Assembly: GCA_963565915.1 (NCBI GenBank)
Contig: OY751489.1
Span: 310,001-374,000 of the forward strand
Source: Entoloma clypeatum
Lineage: Eukaryota > Basidiomycota > Agaricomycetes > Agaricales > Entolomataceae
Length of the DNA stretch: 64,000 nucleotides
Direction of reading: 5' to 3'
Part shown: positions 8,443 to 19,542 of the stretch, piece after piece
Position numbering within the stretch: position 1 is the first letter of the stretch
Layout: every line of letters starts with the position of its first letter
The notes under the pieces: model-generated
Told to the model about the DNA's origin: nothing
Seen by the model: only the letters and a program-made list of their open reading frames with translations
The model's database searches: none
Program-made: the position numbers and the translations under genes

Positions 8443-11400
8443 TCAATCTAATTTTTCAAGATCAGACGCTGGAGTGTCTTCCCCATAGATGCTTCCTGGC
8501 ATCTTCCGAACTCGTCGTTCCCTGATCGGTCGATCTGGTACTTGCTCGGGTTCTGGAGTGGGTATTCGTGGTTGGTCATCAGGCTCACTGGCAGGCAATT
8601 CGTTGTCTGATTCAGGTTGATCCTGTTCAATGGGAACTGGGTCATGAGGTGTTTCGTTGTGACTATCGTCGTCATTGCTGCCGGGAATGAGATCCTCAAA
8701 CTCATCAGCCGGCTCTGGGTCTTCCATTTCTGGGTGGTTTTCTGGCAACGGGTTGATATGGCATCTAGGGTACTTGCTTTCATCAAAGATAGCTTTCCCG
8801 CCCATGAAAATCGTGTTGGTCTCAGGATCCATGAAGTGGTATCCTTTGACCCCTGGTTTCGATCCGAGATAAATCATCAATCGGGATCTTGATTCCAGGG
8901 AGTTCCTATGCTTCTCCTTTGGGATATATACATATGCTTGACAACCAAATACTCTGACACTGGACATGTCGGGGATCTCATTGGTCACCCTGAAGTAAGG
9001 GGTTTTCCATTCAAGACGCTGCATGGGAGTTCTGTTGTAGAGAAATGCTGCGTGTTCCAAACAGAATTCCCACCACATGGGCGGTAAGCATGCATCGAAG
9101 CGCAATGCCTGAGATTTTTCCCATAGTGTTCGATTGATCCGTTCTGCTCTACCATTCTGCTGGTGCTGATATGGGAGCGTGACGTCGATCAGAATTCCAT
9201 GATCGGCAAGTACATCCTTGTATTCGTCAAATTCTCCACCTCCATCAACTTGCCACTTCTTAGGGGTAGCGGCAAATTGGTTCTGGATCATCGCAAGAAA
9301 CTGTCTTAGTGCCGTGATGGCACCAGACTTTTTCCTAAGCAAGACGACCCAGACATGAGATGAAAAATCGTCCAAAAATGTGAGGAAGTATTTGTACTTG
9401 TGGTACAATGCCGTGGATATCTGTTTCAGGTCTGAATGAATCAGATCGAAGGGTTTGACAGCCCTCGTCATTGAATTGGGGTATGACTGATTCGGCATTT
9501 TCCCTTTGAGGCACCCTGTGCAGCTTTCCTGTGATTTCTCACGTACTAACGTTCTGGGTACTCCTTTGGTACTAGTGGGAATTTTATTGAGCGCCTGGTC
9601 ATTTGGGTGGCCAAGGCGTTTATGCCAGGTTTCAACAGTGATTTCGCTAGAGATCGCGTGGATTTGGTCATAGCGTATTTCAGTGTCTAGCCAGTAAATG
9701 GTTTGTCTGATGAAATGAGGCGAAAACTGTATTTTGTTCAGCCCTTTAGAGATATTAATTTCTCCACGCATTCCATCAACTTTGTAACCATGGTTGAGGA
9801 AGACGCCTAGGGACAATAGATGTGTGTCCATATCCGGAATATAAAATACCGGTCGTAGGAGATGAGTTTTAGTTTCCCCATTTAGGGTATGCCGTACTGG
9901 AACGGCCCCAACTCCGAGTATCTCCAGTTTCTTTCCCTTTGCAGCTGTTTGGACAAATCGCTTAGCCTTGAGAGGCCTGTAGTACGCAAAGTCCTTGAAC
10001 TCATGGGTAAAGTGTAACGAGGCACCGGAGTCTAAGATCCATTGTGCGCGTTCTTTCTCCTTACAGTGTGTGCATGACGCAAAGTGCTTTGTATATTTTT
10101 TATATAGATCGCTGTCAATATGATCCATACATTCTGCACTAGTACTAGCTAATATTTTACACGTCTGAAAGGAGGTGTTATTAGCTTTCCTTAATTGGTC
10201 AGATTCAGGAGAGGGAGATGACGAACCGTCAAGTTCAATAAGCCCATCTTCGAATTGATCCGGCCCCATTCGTTCCTGGTCGATGTCCATCATCTTCAGT
10301 GATTCTTCTATCGATGGGGCTACGCGACGCTGTTTAGCCGGCCTTTCGTCGATGTCAGGAATGATGGTATCTAGGATACGAAGGTTCGATCCAGAGGGTT
10401 GTGCGCCGATCTCTCGGGCGAGCTTTCGCACCCTTTCATTCTTTTTCCACACTGACGGCTTTCCAGAAGGAAGCCCGGTGTACTGTGACGGAGGGGGGTT
10501 CATGCGTTGCAGGAGCGACTGCATTCTTGCGGAATCAGGCTGTGCGGTACTTGTCGTTTTCCCGCGACCAGTGACGGTGGTGAAGGACGGTGCCGGATGA
10601 GGGGGGAAGTGAATGGCAGGAGCAACAAACTCAACTGTTTCTTCCACATGGTCGGACATGTTGTCCGCATTGTTAGCGCTTTTCTTCTGATTGCGCCAGC
10701 GTCCCTTTCCCTTCTTCTTGTCAGAAGCGGTACTTGGGTCGGCCGAGTTAGGCTGCTCGTCAGCATCGTTCTGTGAGGTACTCGGCTTCTGCTGCCTTTC
10801 CCATTTGGGGTCCTGCCCCTTTCGCTTTGTCCCGGAAATTTTCCGGGCCTGCTCATTGGACGCACGAGTAGACCCGACCGCATACTTGCGCCGGTATTCA
10901 GAGATGATGCTTTCGGCGACGGCTTTGTAGGTGAAATCGTCGGCGTCGTAGACCTGGAAAAGGGCGGTGGAGAGTGACGACCAGGCGTCAGGAATTGCAT
11001 TGGCCAGGATCATTGCCTGCATCAGGTCGGGGACGACAAAGCTCGAATCGGCGAGCCGGGCAAAAAGAGACCCCAGGCGTTCAATTTCAGGCACTGGGTC
11101 GCGTCCAGACAGTTTGTAGGTGGCGGCGGCCTTGAAATCGCCGAAGATGACGGCCGGGGATACCTTGGAGTAGGCATCCTTTAGCGTTTTCCACGCGCCA
11201 AGTGCCGAGGTGCTGTCTTTGATGTGTCGCCTGATCGCCTCAGAGACTTTCAGACGGATCGCTCCAAGGGCTGTGTCGTCGTCCCTGATCCAAGCCTTTT
11301 CTTCCTTGCGGAAGCCGGGCTGGTCAACAGTGGTAACCAGCACAGGGGGAGCAGCAGCAGTGGCCCCAGGGGTGGAGACCGTGGTGGTGAAGTCGGCGAT

Positions 11401-11541
11401 GACAGGGCGGGTGATATCGCCAGAAACAAGGCGCCAGACTCCTTGATGGAGGAGGTAGGACTTCATCCTTTCGGCCCAGCTTTGGTAGTCAATGCCGTCG
11501 AAGACGACGATGGAGTCGAGGGCGGAGCGAGAGGTAGACAT
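8443..11541 (-). CDS. copia B gag-protease-integrase
   Basis: Starts at the conserved ATG (MSTSRSALD) at 11541. The gag domain, protease DSGAS, HHCC region and D-D-E integrase are all intact. From about nt 10275 downstream (residues after the ERMGPDQF motif) the protein is essentially identical to copy A, while the ~440 residues upstream differ at many positions; this step suggests recombination between lineages. It ends in the shared TGA before RT. Confidence 0.9.
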   Translation of the reverse strand: MSTSRSALDSIVVFDGIDYQSWAERMKSYLLHQGVWRLVSGDITRPVIADFTTTVSTPGATAAAPPVLVTTVDQPGFRKEEKAWIRDDDTALGAIRLKVSEAIRRHIKDSTSALGAWKTLKDAYSKVSPAVIFGDFKAAATYKLSGRDPVPEIERLGSLFARLADSSFVVPDLMQAMILANAIPDAWSSLSTALFQVYDADDFTYKAVAESIISEYRRKYAVGSTRASNEQARKISGTKRKGQDPKWERQQKPSTSQNDADEQPNSADPSTASDKKKGKGRWRNQKKSANNADNMSDHVEETVEFVAPAIHFPPHPAPSFTTVTGRGKTTSTAQPDSARMQSLLQRMNPPPSQYTGLPSGKPSVWKKNERVRKLAREIGAQPSGSNLRILDTIIPDIDERPAKQRRVAPSIEESLKMMDIDQERMGPDQFEDGLIELDGSSSPSPESDQLRKANNTSFQTCKILASTSAECMDHIDSDLYKKYTKHFASCTHCKEKERAQWILDSGASLHFTHEFKDFAYYRPLKAKRFVQTAAKGKKLEILGVGAVPVRHTLNGETKTHLLRPVFYIPDMDTHLLSLGVFLNHGYKVDGMRGEINISKGLNKIQFSPHFIRQTIYWLDTEIRYDQIHAISSEITVETWHKRLGHPNDQALNKIPTSTKGVPRTLVREKSQESCTGCLKGKMPNQSYPNSMTRAVKPFDLIHSDLKQISTALYHKYKYFLTFLDDFSSHVWVVLLRKKSGAITALRQFLAMIQNQFAATPKKWQVDGGGEFDEYKDVLADHGILIDVTLPYQHQQNGRAERINRTLWEKSQALRFDACLPPMWWEFCLEHAAFLYNRTPMQRLEWKTPYFRVTNEIPDMSSVRVFGCQAYVYIPKEKHRNSLESRSRLMIYLGSKPGVKGYHFMDPETNTIFMGGKAIFDESKYPRCHINPLPENHPEMEDPEPADEFEDLIPGSNDDDSHNETPHDPVPIEQDQPESDNELPASEPDDQPRIPTPEPEQVPDRPIRERRVRKMPGSIYGEDTPASDLEKLD

Positions 11542-11890
11542 TGTAGATGAATCTAAAAAAGGGTTCCCAATCAGTGATGTGTTATGAATATGATTCAAGA
11601 AAACAATTAAATGATTCCTTATGACATATTCCCTTTAGGAATAGCGGTCACGGGAAAACCCTTTATATGTCAGAAACATATGAGGTGCGATCAACATTTC
11701 CACATGGAGTGTACTAGGTCATCCCCTTAGGGACGTTTCATGACAGGTACTTGTCGTAATGACGTTCCCAGGTTCATATGTGAAGAAGTGAGACTCAGAA
11801 CCTAGATCTTTCGATCGGTTCTTCGCCAGCCAGGGTAGAGTGGGCAGGTACTCGCTGTTGCCAGCGTTTCCCAAGTCCCTCTGCTATCCG

Positions 11891-11902
11891 GGGCCCATAA
11901 CC
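11891..11902 (-). other. copia B primer binding site
   Basis: Complement of GGTTATGGGCCC, directly beside the 5' LTR: the same initiator-tRNA anticodon match as in copy A. Confidence 0.75.
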
Positions 11903-12212
11903 TGTTGAAGTTCCACCTGGGTGCTAGCCACAGGTGTACTGAGCAACATAGCTACAGTGGAAGTACTCTACGATACCGCTATGGTCACTTACATGGTTTG
12001 GAGGGGGTAAGGCTAGTGAGAGCGGTTGAGGCTGGTGAGAGCGATGGAGCTGGTTAAGAGTCAAGAGACAACTTGTTGATATTGACAGTTTCCTGGTCTT
12101 ATATACCGTACTACTGTTTGTACCAACCAAACAAGTATGTAATGAAGATATGTAAAGGTCACGTGATGTAATGTAATCTAATCTAATCTACGTGATGGGA
12201 AAAGTTTCAACA
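11903..12212 (-). repeat. copia B 5' LTR
   Basis: 310 bp, differing from the 3' LTR (6435-6744) at about three positions. The right TSD CTACC follows at 12213. Confidence 0.95.
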
Positions 12213-13844
12213 CTACCTCCTCCATCAAGGAGTCTGGCGCATCGTATCCGGCGACATTGAGCGCCCCGACATCGCTGATTTTACTGTCACAGTCTCCACC
12301 CCTGCCTCCGCCACTTCGACATCTGCAACCCAGCCCCCGGTCATCACCACCACCGTCGACCAGCCCGCCTTCCACAAGGAAAGGAAGGTCTGGATCAGGG
12401 ACGACGACATGGCTCTGGGTTCCATCTGCCTCAAAGTCTCCGAGGCAATCAGGAGGCACATCAAGGACGCCAAGACCTCGAAAGAAGCCTGGACATCATT
12501 GAAGGACGCATATTCAAAGGTCTCCCCCGCCACCATATTTGGCGATTTCAAAGCCGCAGCCTCCTTCAAACTGTCTGGTCAGGACCCCATGCCGGAAATC
12601 GAGCGCCTTGGATCACTCTTCGCTCGTCTCAGCGACTCGAAATTCGTCATGCCTGATCTCATGCAGGCTATGATCTTGGCAAGTGCCATTCCTGATGCTT
12701 GGTCGTCCCTCTCCACCGCCCTGTTCCAGGTCTACGATGCCGACGACTTCACATGGCAGGCCGTCACCGACAGCATCGTCTCAGAGTACAGGCGCAAGTA
12801 TGCGATAGGGTCTACTCGGGCGTCCAATGAGCAGGCCCGGAAAATCTCCGGGACTAAGCGAAAGGGGCAAGACCCCAAATGGGAAAAGCAAACAGCGCTG
12901 AGTACCTCGCAGAACAATGCTGACGAGCAGCCTAACTCGACCGACCCGAGTACCGCTTCTGAAAAGAAGAAGGGAAAGGGACGCTGGCGCAACCAAAAGA
13001 AACGCGCCAACAACGCCGACAATGACTCCGACCACGCCGAGGAGATGGTCGAGTTCATCGCACCAGCTATTGAGCACACCCCTCGTCGTCCTGCTCCTTG
13101 TCCCCTTCCTCCTCGTCAATGTGCCCCTTGCCCTCTCCCTCCTCGTCATGCACCTGCCTTCACCACTGTAACGGGCCGTGGGAAAACTACGAGTACCGCG
13201 GAGCCTGAGTCGGAGAAAATGCAGTCACTCCTGCAACGCATGAACCCGCCTCCTTCTCAGTACACCGGGCTTCCCTCTGGAAAGCCGTCTGTGTGGAAAA
13301 AGAACGAGAGGGTGTGAAAACTCGCCCGAGAAATCGGTGCTCAACCCTCTGGGTCAAATCTTCGTATCTTAGATACCATCATTCCTGACATCGACGAAAG
13401 GCCGGCTAAACAGCGTCGCATAGCCCCGTCGATAGAAGAATCACTGAAGATGATGGACATCGACCAGGAACGAATGGGGCCGGATGTGTTTGAGGATGAG
13501 ATAGAACTTGACGGTTCGTCAAAACCTTTCTTAAACCTTACCAATTGTGGAAAGCTGACAATACCTCTCAACAGATGTATGACATAATAGCCAGTACCAG
13601 TACAGAATGCGTAGATCACTTTAGCAGTGATTTACATAAAAAATATATTAAACATTTTGCTTCTTGTACACAAAAAGAACGTGCGTAATGGATATTAGAT
13701 TCAGGCGCCTCTTTACACTTCACCTATGAGTTTAAGGACTTTGCATATTATAGACCTCTCACGGTCAAGCGATTCGTCCAAACTGCAGCTAAAGGGAAGA
13801 AACTGGAAATTCTCGGAGTTGGGGCCATTCCAGTACGGCACACC
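12213..13844 (+). pseudogene. copia C gag-protease, middle fragment
   Basis: Continues the gag interrupted by B and stays open until TGA 13315-13317, which replaces an Arg codon of the other copies. Beyond it are frame breaks and a further stop before the protease region. Sequence similarity to the start of the integrase module ends at 13844, where the LTR of gypsy D begins. A short proline-rich insertion (near 13080-13150) is absent from A and B. Confidence 0.85.
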
Positions 13845-14129
13845 TGTTACGGACTCTACGGTATGAGGACCACGTCATATCTTTTACTTATCAGCCCAAC
13901 TCGGCGCCCTCTTACAAACTTACTATGTCTAATGTCTACCTTTGCAACCTTTGATTCCCAGTCTGACTCATTACATTACTTCGTCATCCCCTTTAGTATA
14001 CTTCGCTCCCGCGCTGACTCGCTTTCCGCAGTCAGCTTACTCACTGTACATAGCCTTCCGCAGTCGCCTTACTCATATGCACTGCCTCCCGCAGTACTGA
14101 CTCATCCGCTACCGCCTATAGTCAGTACC

Positions 14130-14137
14130 TATATAAA
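14130..14137 (+). promoter_or_regulatory. TATA box of gypsy D LTR
   Basis: TATATAAA lies about 31 bases upstream of AGATTTAGCAA (14163-14173), so transcription is expected to start at or very near that motif. Confidence 0.65.
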
Positions 14138-14162
14138 CCTCTTGTACTATAGTAGATTCCTT

Positions 14163-14173
14163 AGATTTAGCAA
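14163..14173 (+). promoter_or_regulatory. predicted transcript 5' end / self-primer of gypsy D
   Basis: AGATTTAGCAA is exactly complementary to the primer site at 14249-14259. In S. pombe Tf1 the first 11 nt of the mRNA fold onto the primer site and prime reverse transcription; the length, position and complementarity here are the same. Confidence 0.7.
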
Positions 14174-14248
14174 TCACTTTGCTCTTCGCCTTTCCACTTT
14201 CCTGCATACTCTGCCCGAACCTTGGAACGGTTTGTTAAGCATAACAAG

Positions 14249-14259
14249 TTGCTAAATCT
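14249..14259 (+). other. self-complementary primer binding site of gypsy D
   Basis: TTGCTAAATCT, two bases beyond the LTR end, pairs over 11 bases with 14163-14173. The same pairing is present in gypsy E (39182-39192 with 39267-39277, minus strand) and gypsy H (29016-29026 with 28930-28940). No tRNA 3'-end complement is seen at the site. Confidence 0.7.
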
Positions 14260-14348
14260 CGTTAGGTTCGCCCAGAGCAAAGAGAGCAACTACCAGACGA
14301 GTCAAGACGTCGCGCTTCTTTGAAGACTTCACCAGTAACCCATTCAGC

Positions 14349-15904
14349 ATGCCAGAAGCCCGACAGGAGGAGCTAAGTCCTCGAGACAGTATCGATTTTA
14401 CACTCATCCAGCAGTACATCGAATCGGAGATCCGTTGCATCCTACAGCAGGTGCTTGACAAAGAACTAGACAACGACGAGCATCGCCCCCACAGTGAGAT
14501 AGCAGAGAGCATCCATCTTGCTCGGCAACACCAGATCGCGCGTTACAACGCCCGACAGAATGAACTCGAAAGCTTTCACGTTCAAGAAGGACCTCAGACA
14601 GGTCGGATCACAGAGATCAGAGAGTTTATCGGTGTCCAGACAACCGTTATCAGAAGATTGATTAGGACGCTCACATCGAGACGTCCCAGAGCCACATCAT
14701 CACATCTTACTCGAGGCAGCAGATCTACGCCCACTTCACCACCGAAGAACAACAGACCGAGTACAACCGCTGGGCACAAAACGAGAGACTTGACCCCTTC
14801 TCGTGACCAACAGACGCGCAGGAACAGAGATTCCTTAGAGATTTACAGAGGAAATACTCTGAACGTTTTGCCACCGATTCCGCCGACGAGTCCCCTGACG
14901 AATTTACTTTTGACTCCACGCAGTCAGATATCAAACAGACGCCTAGAACAGGGACTCATTTTCAATCCTTACCTGTATCCCGAACCCCATCTTCATCCCA
15001 ACAACCCGACCCCTCTTCTCCTCCGCAGACTCTAGACATGGCAGAAGCTCCGGCTGTACAAACAATGGATACATCCAAGATCATCAAGGATCCTGGGATG
15101 TTCAAGGACAGATACACCTTTGATGAGTGGTGGAAAGCCACCAAACTATACATCAGGTTCCAAAAGAGCCTCACAGATGATCAGAAGATTCTTGCGGTGC
15201 TATCCTGCATGATGGAAGGGTCCGGCAGACACTGGGCCAGTAACAAGTTAGATGCTCTTGCCGTTGACAACGAGAACATCACCTGGCTAGGTTTCTCCAA
15301 TGATATCGCCACACGATTCTCCATCGCCAACAAGTCAGTCGCTGCCAAAGCAAGACTCGAAGTCCTGAAACAAGAGAAACGCACCGTTGATGAATTCTTG
15401 GATGAATTCGAAGAACTCTTGAAACTGTCAAACCTTGGCGAAGAAACTGGGAAATACATCCTAGAGAAGAACGTCAACTGCAGAATTCCTGAACAAGTGG
15501 CTAGCGATGGCAAGACATACACCGATTACGCAAAGGAGATCCGAAACAAGGGGCGACAGATGGAAGGACACGCACTGGTCATCCGAGGTGGCAGCGACAT
15601 GCGCACCGGATCGGGTACCACTTATGGTGGTCAGGGCAAGGCCATGGAGATCGACAAAGCAGGAGTAGCCCATTGCTACAACTGTCAGCGCTTCGGTCAT
15701 CTGGCTAAAGACTGTAGCGCTCCAAAGAAGAAAGATGGTTGCAAGTGTTTCAACTGTGACCAAGAAGGCCATATCGCGCGCAACTGCCGCAAGCCGAAGA
15801 AGAACTCCGGAAGGGTTAGGAAGGTGTCTGAGGAAGATGCCGAGAATGATGAAACCACAATCTTAGAAGCCGACGAGAAGGATTTTCCCGAAGGGTCCGA
15901 TTAA
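14349..15904 (+). pseudogene. gypsy D gag (two overlapping frames)
   Basis: An ATG at 14349 opens a frame encoding a charged, probably coiled-coil N-terminus of about 105 residues. The capsid-like part and nucleocapsid lie in the -1 frame, which opens at 14666 and ends at TAA 15904, with an internal ATG at 15038. The nucleocapsid has two CCHC knuckles (CYNCQRFGHLAKDC and CFNCDQEGHIARNC). The first frame stays open to 15035. In D the downstream frame has TGA at 14804-14806, where H has CGA. Joining the two frames needs a -1 shift or a short intron; I see no canonical slippery heptamer. Confidence 0.8.
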
Positions 15905-15954
15905 ACAACGCTAAGTCGCGACCCTTATCTATTAAACGGACTTGCTGGCCTTGT

Positions 15955-17441
15955 ATGACTGCAGACAATAGAACCTATGTCATCCCTGCCAAGCGAGCCA
16001 CTGCGTCAACTAAGATTGTGAAGGGAGATAAACCTCCGAAAAGACGAGAAATCAGGCTGTTAGCTCAGCTCAAAACACGACGAGGACCAAAGGTTATCCG
16101 ACCTGAGGTTGACAGCGGATGTGAACGCACATGCATCCATCCCAGAATAGTACACGAACAGAACCTCCCCACGCGAGGAATACCGCCCATAGCAATTCTA
16201 AATGCGGATGGATCACCAAATCGACAACAGAAAGCGAGCCAACTTGCCGAAGTCAAACTGGATTTGGGAGCACATCAGAAAACCATGGAAGCAATGGTAC
16301 TGGACATTGGGAGAACGGACATGCTCTTGGGACATGACTGGTTGGTACACCACAACCCCACAATCAATTGGACAACCGGCATGGTAATATTTAACCAGTG
16401 CCCAACAACATGTCGAACCAAACACTCGGATTTCAGGATTAACCTTAATGGTCGCAAACACCGGGTTCGCATGGTTGAGGTGCGCGACAAAGATGCACCC
16501 AAAAAGTCGGATCAGAAATGGAAGCCTGGAGACCCTATTTTGGAAGCTGTCACTCCCACACCACCTCCCACAACCAAACGACCCTCATATGTTGAACAAT
16601 TTGCTCATCTTTTCGAGAAAGAGAACTTTGACAAGATCCCAAAGGAGAGGGAATGGGACCATGGTATTGAACTTACACCGGACGCACCAAAGGAACTAGG
16701 GGGAAATACATATCCTATGACGCAAAAGGAACAAGAGGAATTGGACACATTCATTGATGAGGGTCTAGCAACAGGAAAGATCCGCCCATCCAAATCCCCT
16801 TATGCCTCCCCTTGCTTCTTCATCAACAAGAAGGATGGCTCCAAACAATTGGTACAAGATTACCGCATGGTCAATAAATTCACGGTCAAAGACAAGTTCC
16901 CACTCCCACGAATATCCAATCTCTTGGATGTACTGAAAGATGCGGTCTACTTCAATAAAATGGACATCATGTGGGGCTATAACAACGTCCGGATTAAGGA
17001 GGGTGATGAATGGAAAGCTGCCTTCCTCACCAGTCGAGGACTGTTTGAACCATTGGTCATGTTTTTTGGTCTTTGCAACTCCCCGGGAATGTTCTCTCGA
17101 ATGATGGCTAGTCTATTCCGGGACCAGATCCGCCGACGTATCTGTGTGATTTACATGGATGACATCATGGTTATCGGTAAAACCAAGGAAGAACTCGCGC
17201 AAAACACCAAAGAAATCCTACAGATCCTATCGGACAATGATTTGTTCCTAAAGGAGAAGAAGTGTTTATGGGAAGTAACGAAATGTCCTATATTGGGATA
17301 TGTGGTTGGTGAGGGATGTGTTGAGATGGAAACTGAGAAGGTGGATACAATTTGAAACTGGCGAGCACCCACATCAAAAAAGGAAGTTCAGAAGTTCCTT
17401 GGATTTGCTAACTTCTATCGACGATTTATTGAAGGGTACTC
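15955..17441 (+). pseudogene. gypsy D pol, protease and RT part
   Basis: Starts at ATG 15955, 50 bases after the gag stop and in another frame. Protease shows VDSGC near 16110 and the LLGHDWL signature near 16325. RT shows LVQDYR, FFGLCNSPG and the catalytic YMDD (17153-17164). TGA at 17353-17355 interrupts the frame where E has a sense codon. Coding similarity runs to 17441, where the non-coding LTR element inserted, and resumes at 20132. Confidence 0.85.
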
Positions 17442-18030
17442 TGTCACGTAGCGTGTTTTTCAATGTTGGAAAACGTCGGATGCATCGGAGCAGTCGGAGC
17501 GGAGTAGCGGATGAACGGATGCGACAAGTCCGACGTCTTGCAGAAAGGACCTGGCTTCAACTTATGTGTTGCGCCCCATTCTTTGACGTGGTCCTAGATT
17601 TCGGATTGGCAGATGTCGGAGGGTGAGAGGAGCGGATGTGCGGAGCGGATGTGCGGAGGTGGAGACGTGAGAAGGAGGATGAGGACGAAAGGCAAAGGAA
17701 TAGATTGGTGGAACGTATGGCAACGTATAGTGACGTATAATATTCGAACTGAGGAACTACGACAGAATTCATACTACTTATAGTAAACCAGAAGTGGGTC
17801 AGTAACTACTATAGGTAAGGTGTGGATGTCAGAGTTACTGATCGGAGCAATCGGAGTACGGAGAGGAGCAAATGCAAAATCAACATCAAGATGTCTACTT
17901 GTCAGCATAATTAGAATGTTAACTAGTAGAGATGTCAATAAGTACTATTATGAAGATCATCGGATGTCGGACCGGATAAAACGTCGGAGTCATTGGATGT
18001 GTCGGATGTATGAATTGCATGGTTATGACA
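17442..18030 (-). repeat. non-coding element 3' LTR
   Basis: 589 bp, TGTCA...TGACA ends, rich in CGGA and CGGATGT words. Followed on the plus strand by the complement of a purine tract (AAGGGGAAAATAC). Confidence 0.9.
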
Positions 18031-19542
18031 GTATTTTCCCCTTAGGGCTGAACCCTTGAGGCCCATAGGATATGCCATATAATTGTGTGTTGGATGCTTG
18101 CCAGAAAATGTAATCATCCGATAATGCAAGTCACTTTATACTTGGCTGCATAAGGGCCAAGGATCAGAGGAGGTCGGAGGTGCGGAGATCCGAGGTGCGG
18201 AGGTCGGAGGAAAATGCAGATGAGAAAGGATGTGCCAGCAGATACAGAGATGATCCATATTTTGTGTCCAATTGTAAACATCATTGCAAAAGTAAACAAT
18301 GACAGAAAAAGCGGAGTTGATCTGAGCAGTCGGAGGAGCGGATGTCGGATCGGAGGTGGTGGACATGGCTTGGGTGCGGATAGCAAGTGCAATCAAGCAA
18401 ATGTTATAGTCTTAGGGCCAAACCCTTGAGGCACATAAGGTGAGGAATGGCAAGTCCGATGTGAGGATGAGGGAATTTGTGATGAAGGAGAGGAAGCGGA
18501 GGTACCAAGTGTGGAGGGCAAATGAATGTGTGTCGGATTGGACTGAGGTTGCAAGATGCAATGGGATGGGAGTGACAGATGTCAAGATGTCGGAGATGAC
18601 TGGAGCAGAGCGGATTTATCGGAGGTGATCGGATGTGGTATAAAATGTCGGAAGGGATGAAGAAAGTGATTGGTGTTTTCACTGGTTGACTATTTTCCCC
18701 TTAGGATAGACGTCCCATCGTCTATCTCCAAAGATGAGAGTCATAAAGGAGGTGAAAAAAATGCGGATGTCGTCGGATATGAGAGCGGAGTAGGTCGGAA
18801 ATCAGAGGTGGAGGTGTCAGAGGTGTCCTGAAAGAATCAATGTGTCGAAAAGATCATAATGCCAATTTATTGACAAGTGCCAGAGGTTGTTTGGAATGCT
18901 TGCAGATGCAAGTAGTGAACTGTCTGCAGCCAGGGTTGCAAGTATACACCATGTAACTGCAAGATAGGCATAGTGCAGACATCGGAGGTGACCAGAGGTC
19001 GGAGTGACCAAAGTCGGAGGACAGAGTTTGCAAAAGTGGCAACAATACCAACTTAAGCAATAAGACGTCGAGGGCTTGCACTCTTCAGAAAATGGATGGA
19101 AAAGGTACTGGCCCAATACCCAAACAATGCAAAGATTGTGAAGTGAGTGAGCTAGTGGTATCCTATAACCATAGAAATTCGAGCCAAGCAAGGGTTTCAC
19201 AAAATGTGACAGGCGTTCACCAAAAGCAAGTGGAGCGGAGTTAACCGGAGGTCGGAGATGATCAACCACAAATGAATGGGTCAACCAAAGTGAATGGACA
19301 TAAAGACAGATGATTTTGTGAATGAGGACAAGGTGGATGTCAATGACCCAAAAAATGCGGAGACATCGGAGATGTCGGAGGTCCGCAAGCGGAGTAGGAT
19401 GTCGAAGGATGAATGGAGAGATGTGTCCTAATCCAGACCTAAACTTGAAAGACCAGATTGTAAGGCCAGGATGGAATAGGATCGGAGGGGTGCAGAGTGA
19501 TTGAAAGAGGGTGTCAAAGGAATGGTGTCAGTTCGAATATAC
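18031..19542 (-). other. internal region of the non-coding LTR element; no gene seen
   Basis: No frame gives a recognisable domain. The sequence is dominated by recurring CGGAG and GGATGTCGG words. Short open frames here look like chance. Confidence 0.75.
19529..19540 (-). other. self-complementary primer site of the non-coding element
   Basis: On the minus strand ATATTCGAACTG, two bases from the 5' LTR. It pairs exactly with CAGTTCGAATAT in the LTR (19852-19841), which starts about 31 bases after a TATAAG box (19883-19878). Confidence 0.65.

Larger units (their letters stand above)
6435..12212 (-). mobile_element. Ty1/copia retrotransposon B, inserted in copia C gag
   Basis: Full-length element of about 5.8 kb with LTRs at 6435-6744 and 11903-12212, flanked by the 5-bp TSD CTACC (6430-6434 and 12213-12217). 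Primer site and PPT are both in place. By eye the LTRs differ at three positions of 310, so the insertion is young. Both long ORFs are open. They share the TGA between integrase and RT, and YVND, with A and G. Confidence 0.95.
13845..14246 (+). repeat. gypsy D 5' LTR
   Basis: 402 bp, TGTTACGG to CATAACA. It contains several repeats of a TTCCGCAGT/GACTCA-like motif and a TATA box. Left TSD is ACACC. Confidence 0.95.

Noticed and set aside
14666..15035. Second half of the 228-codon frame starting at 14349 as a separate protein
   Set aside because: It overlaps the gag frame, is Pro/Ser/Thr/Arg-rich and is better explained as the alternative reading of gag, although it is open in three copies.
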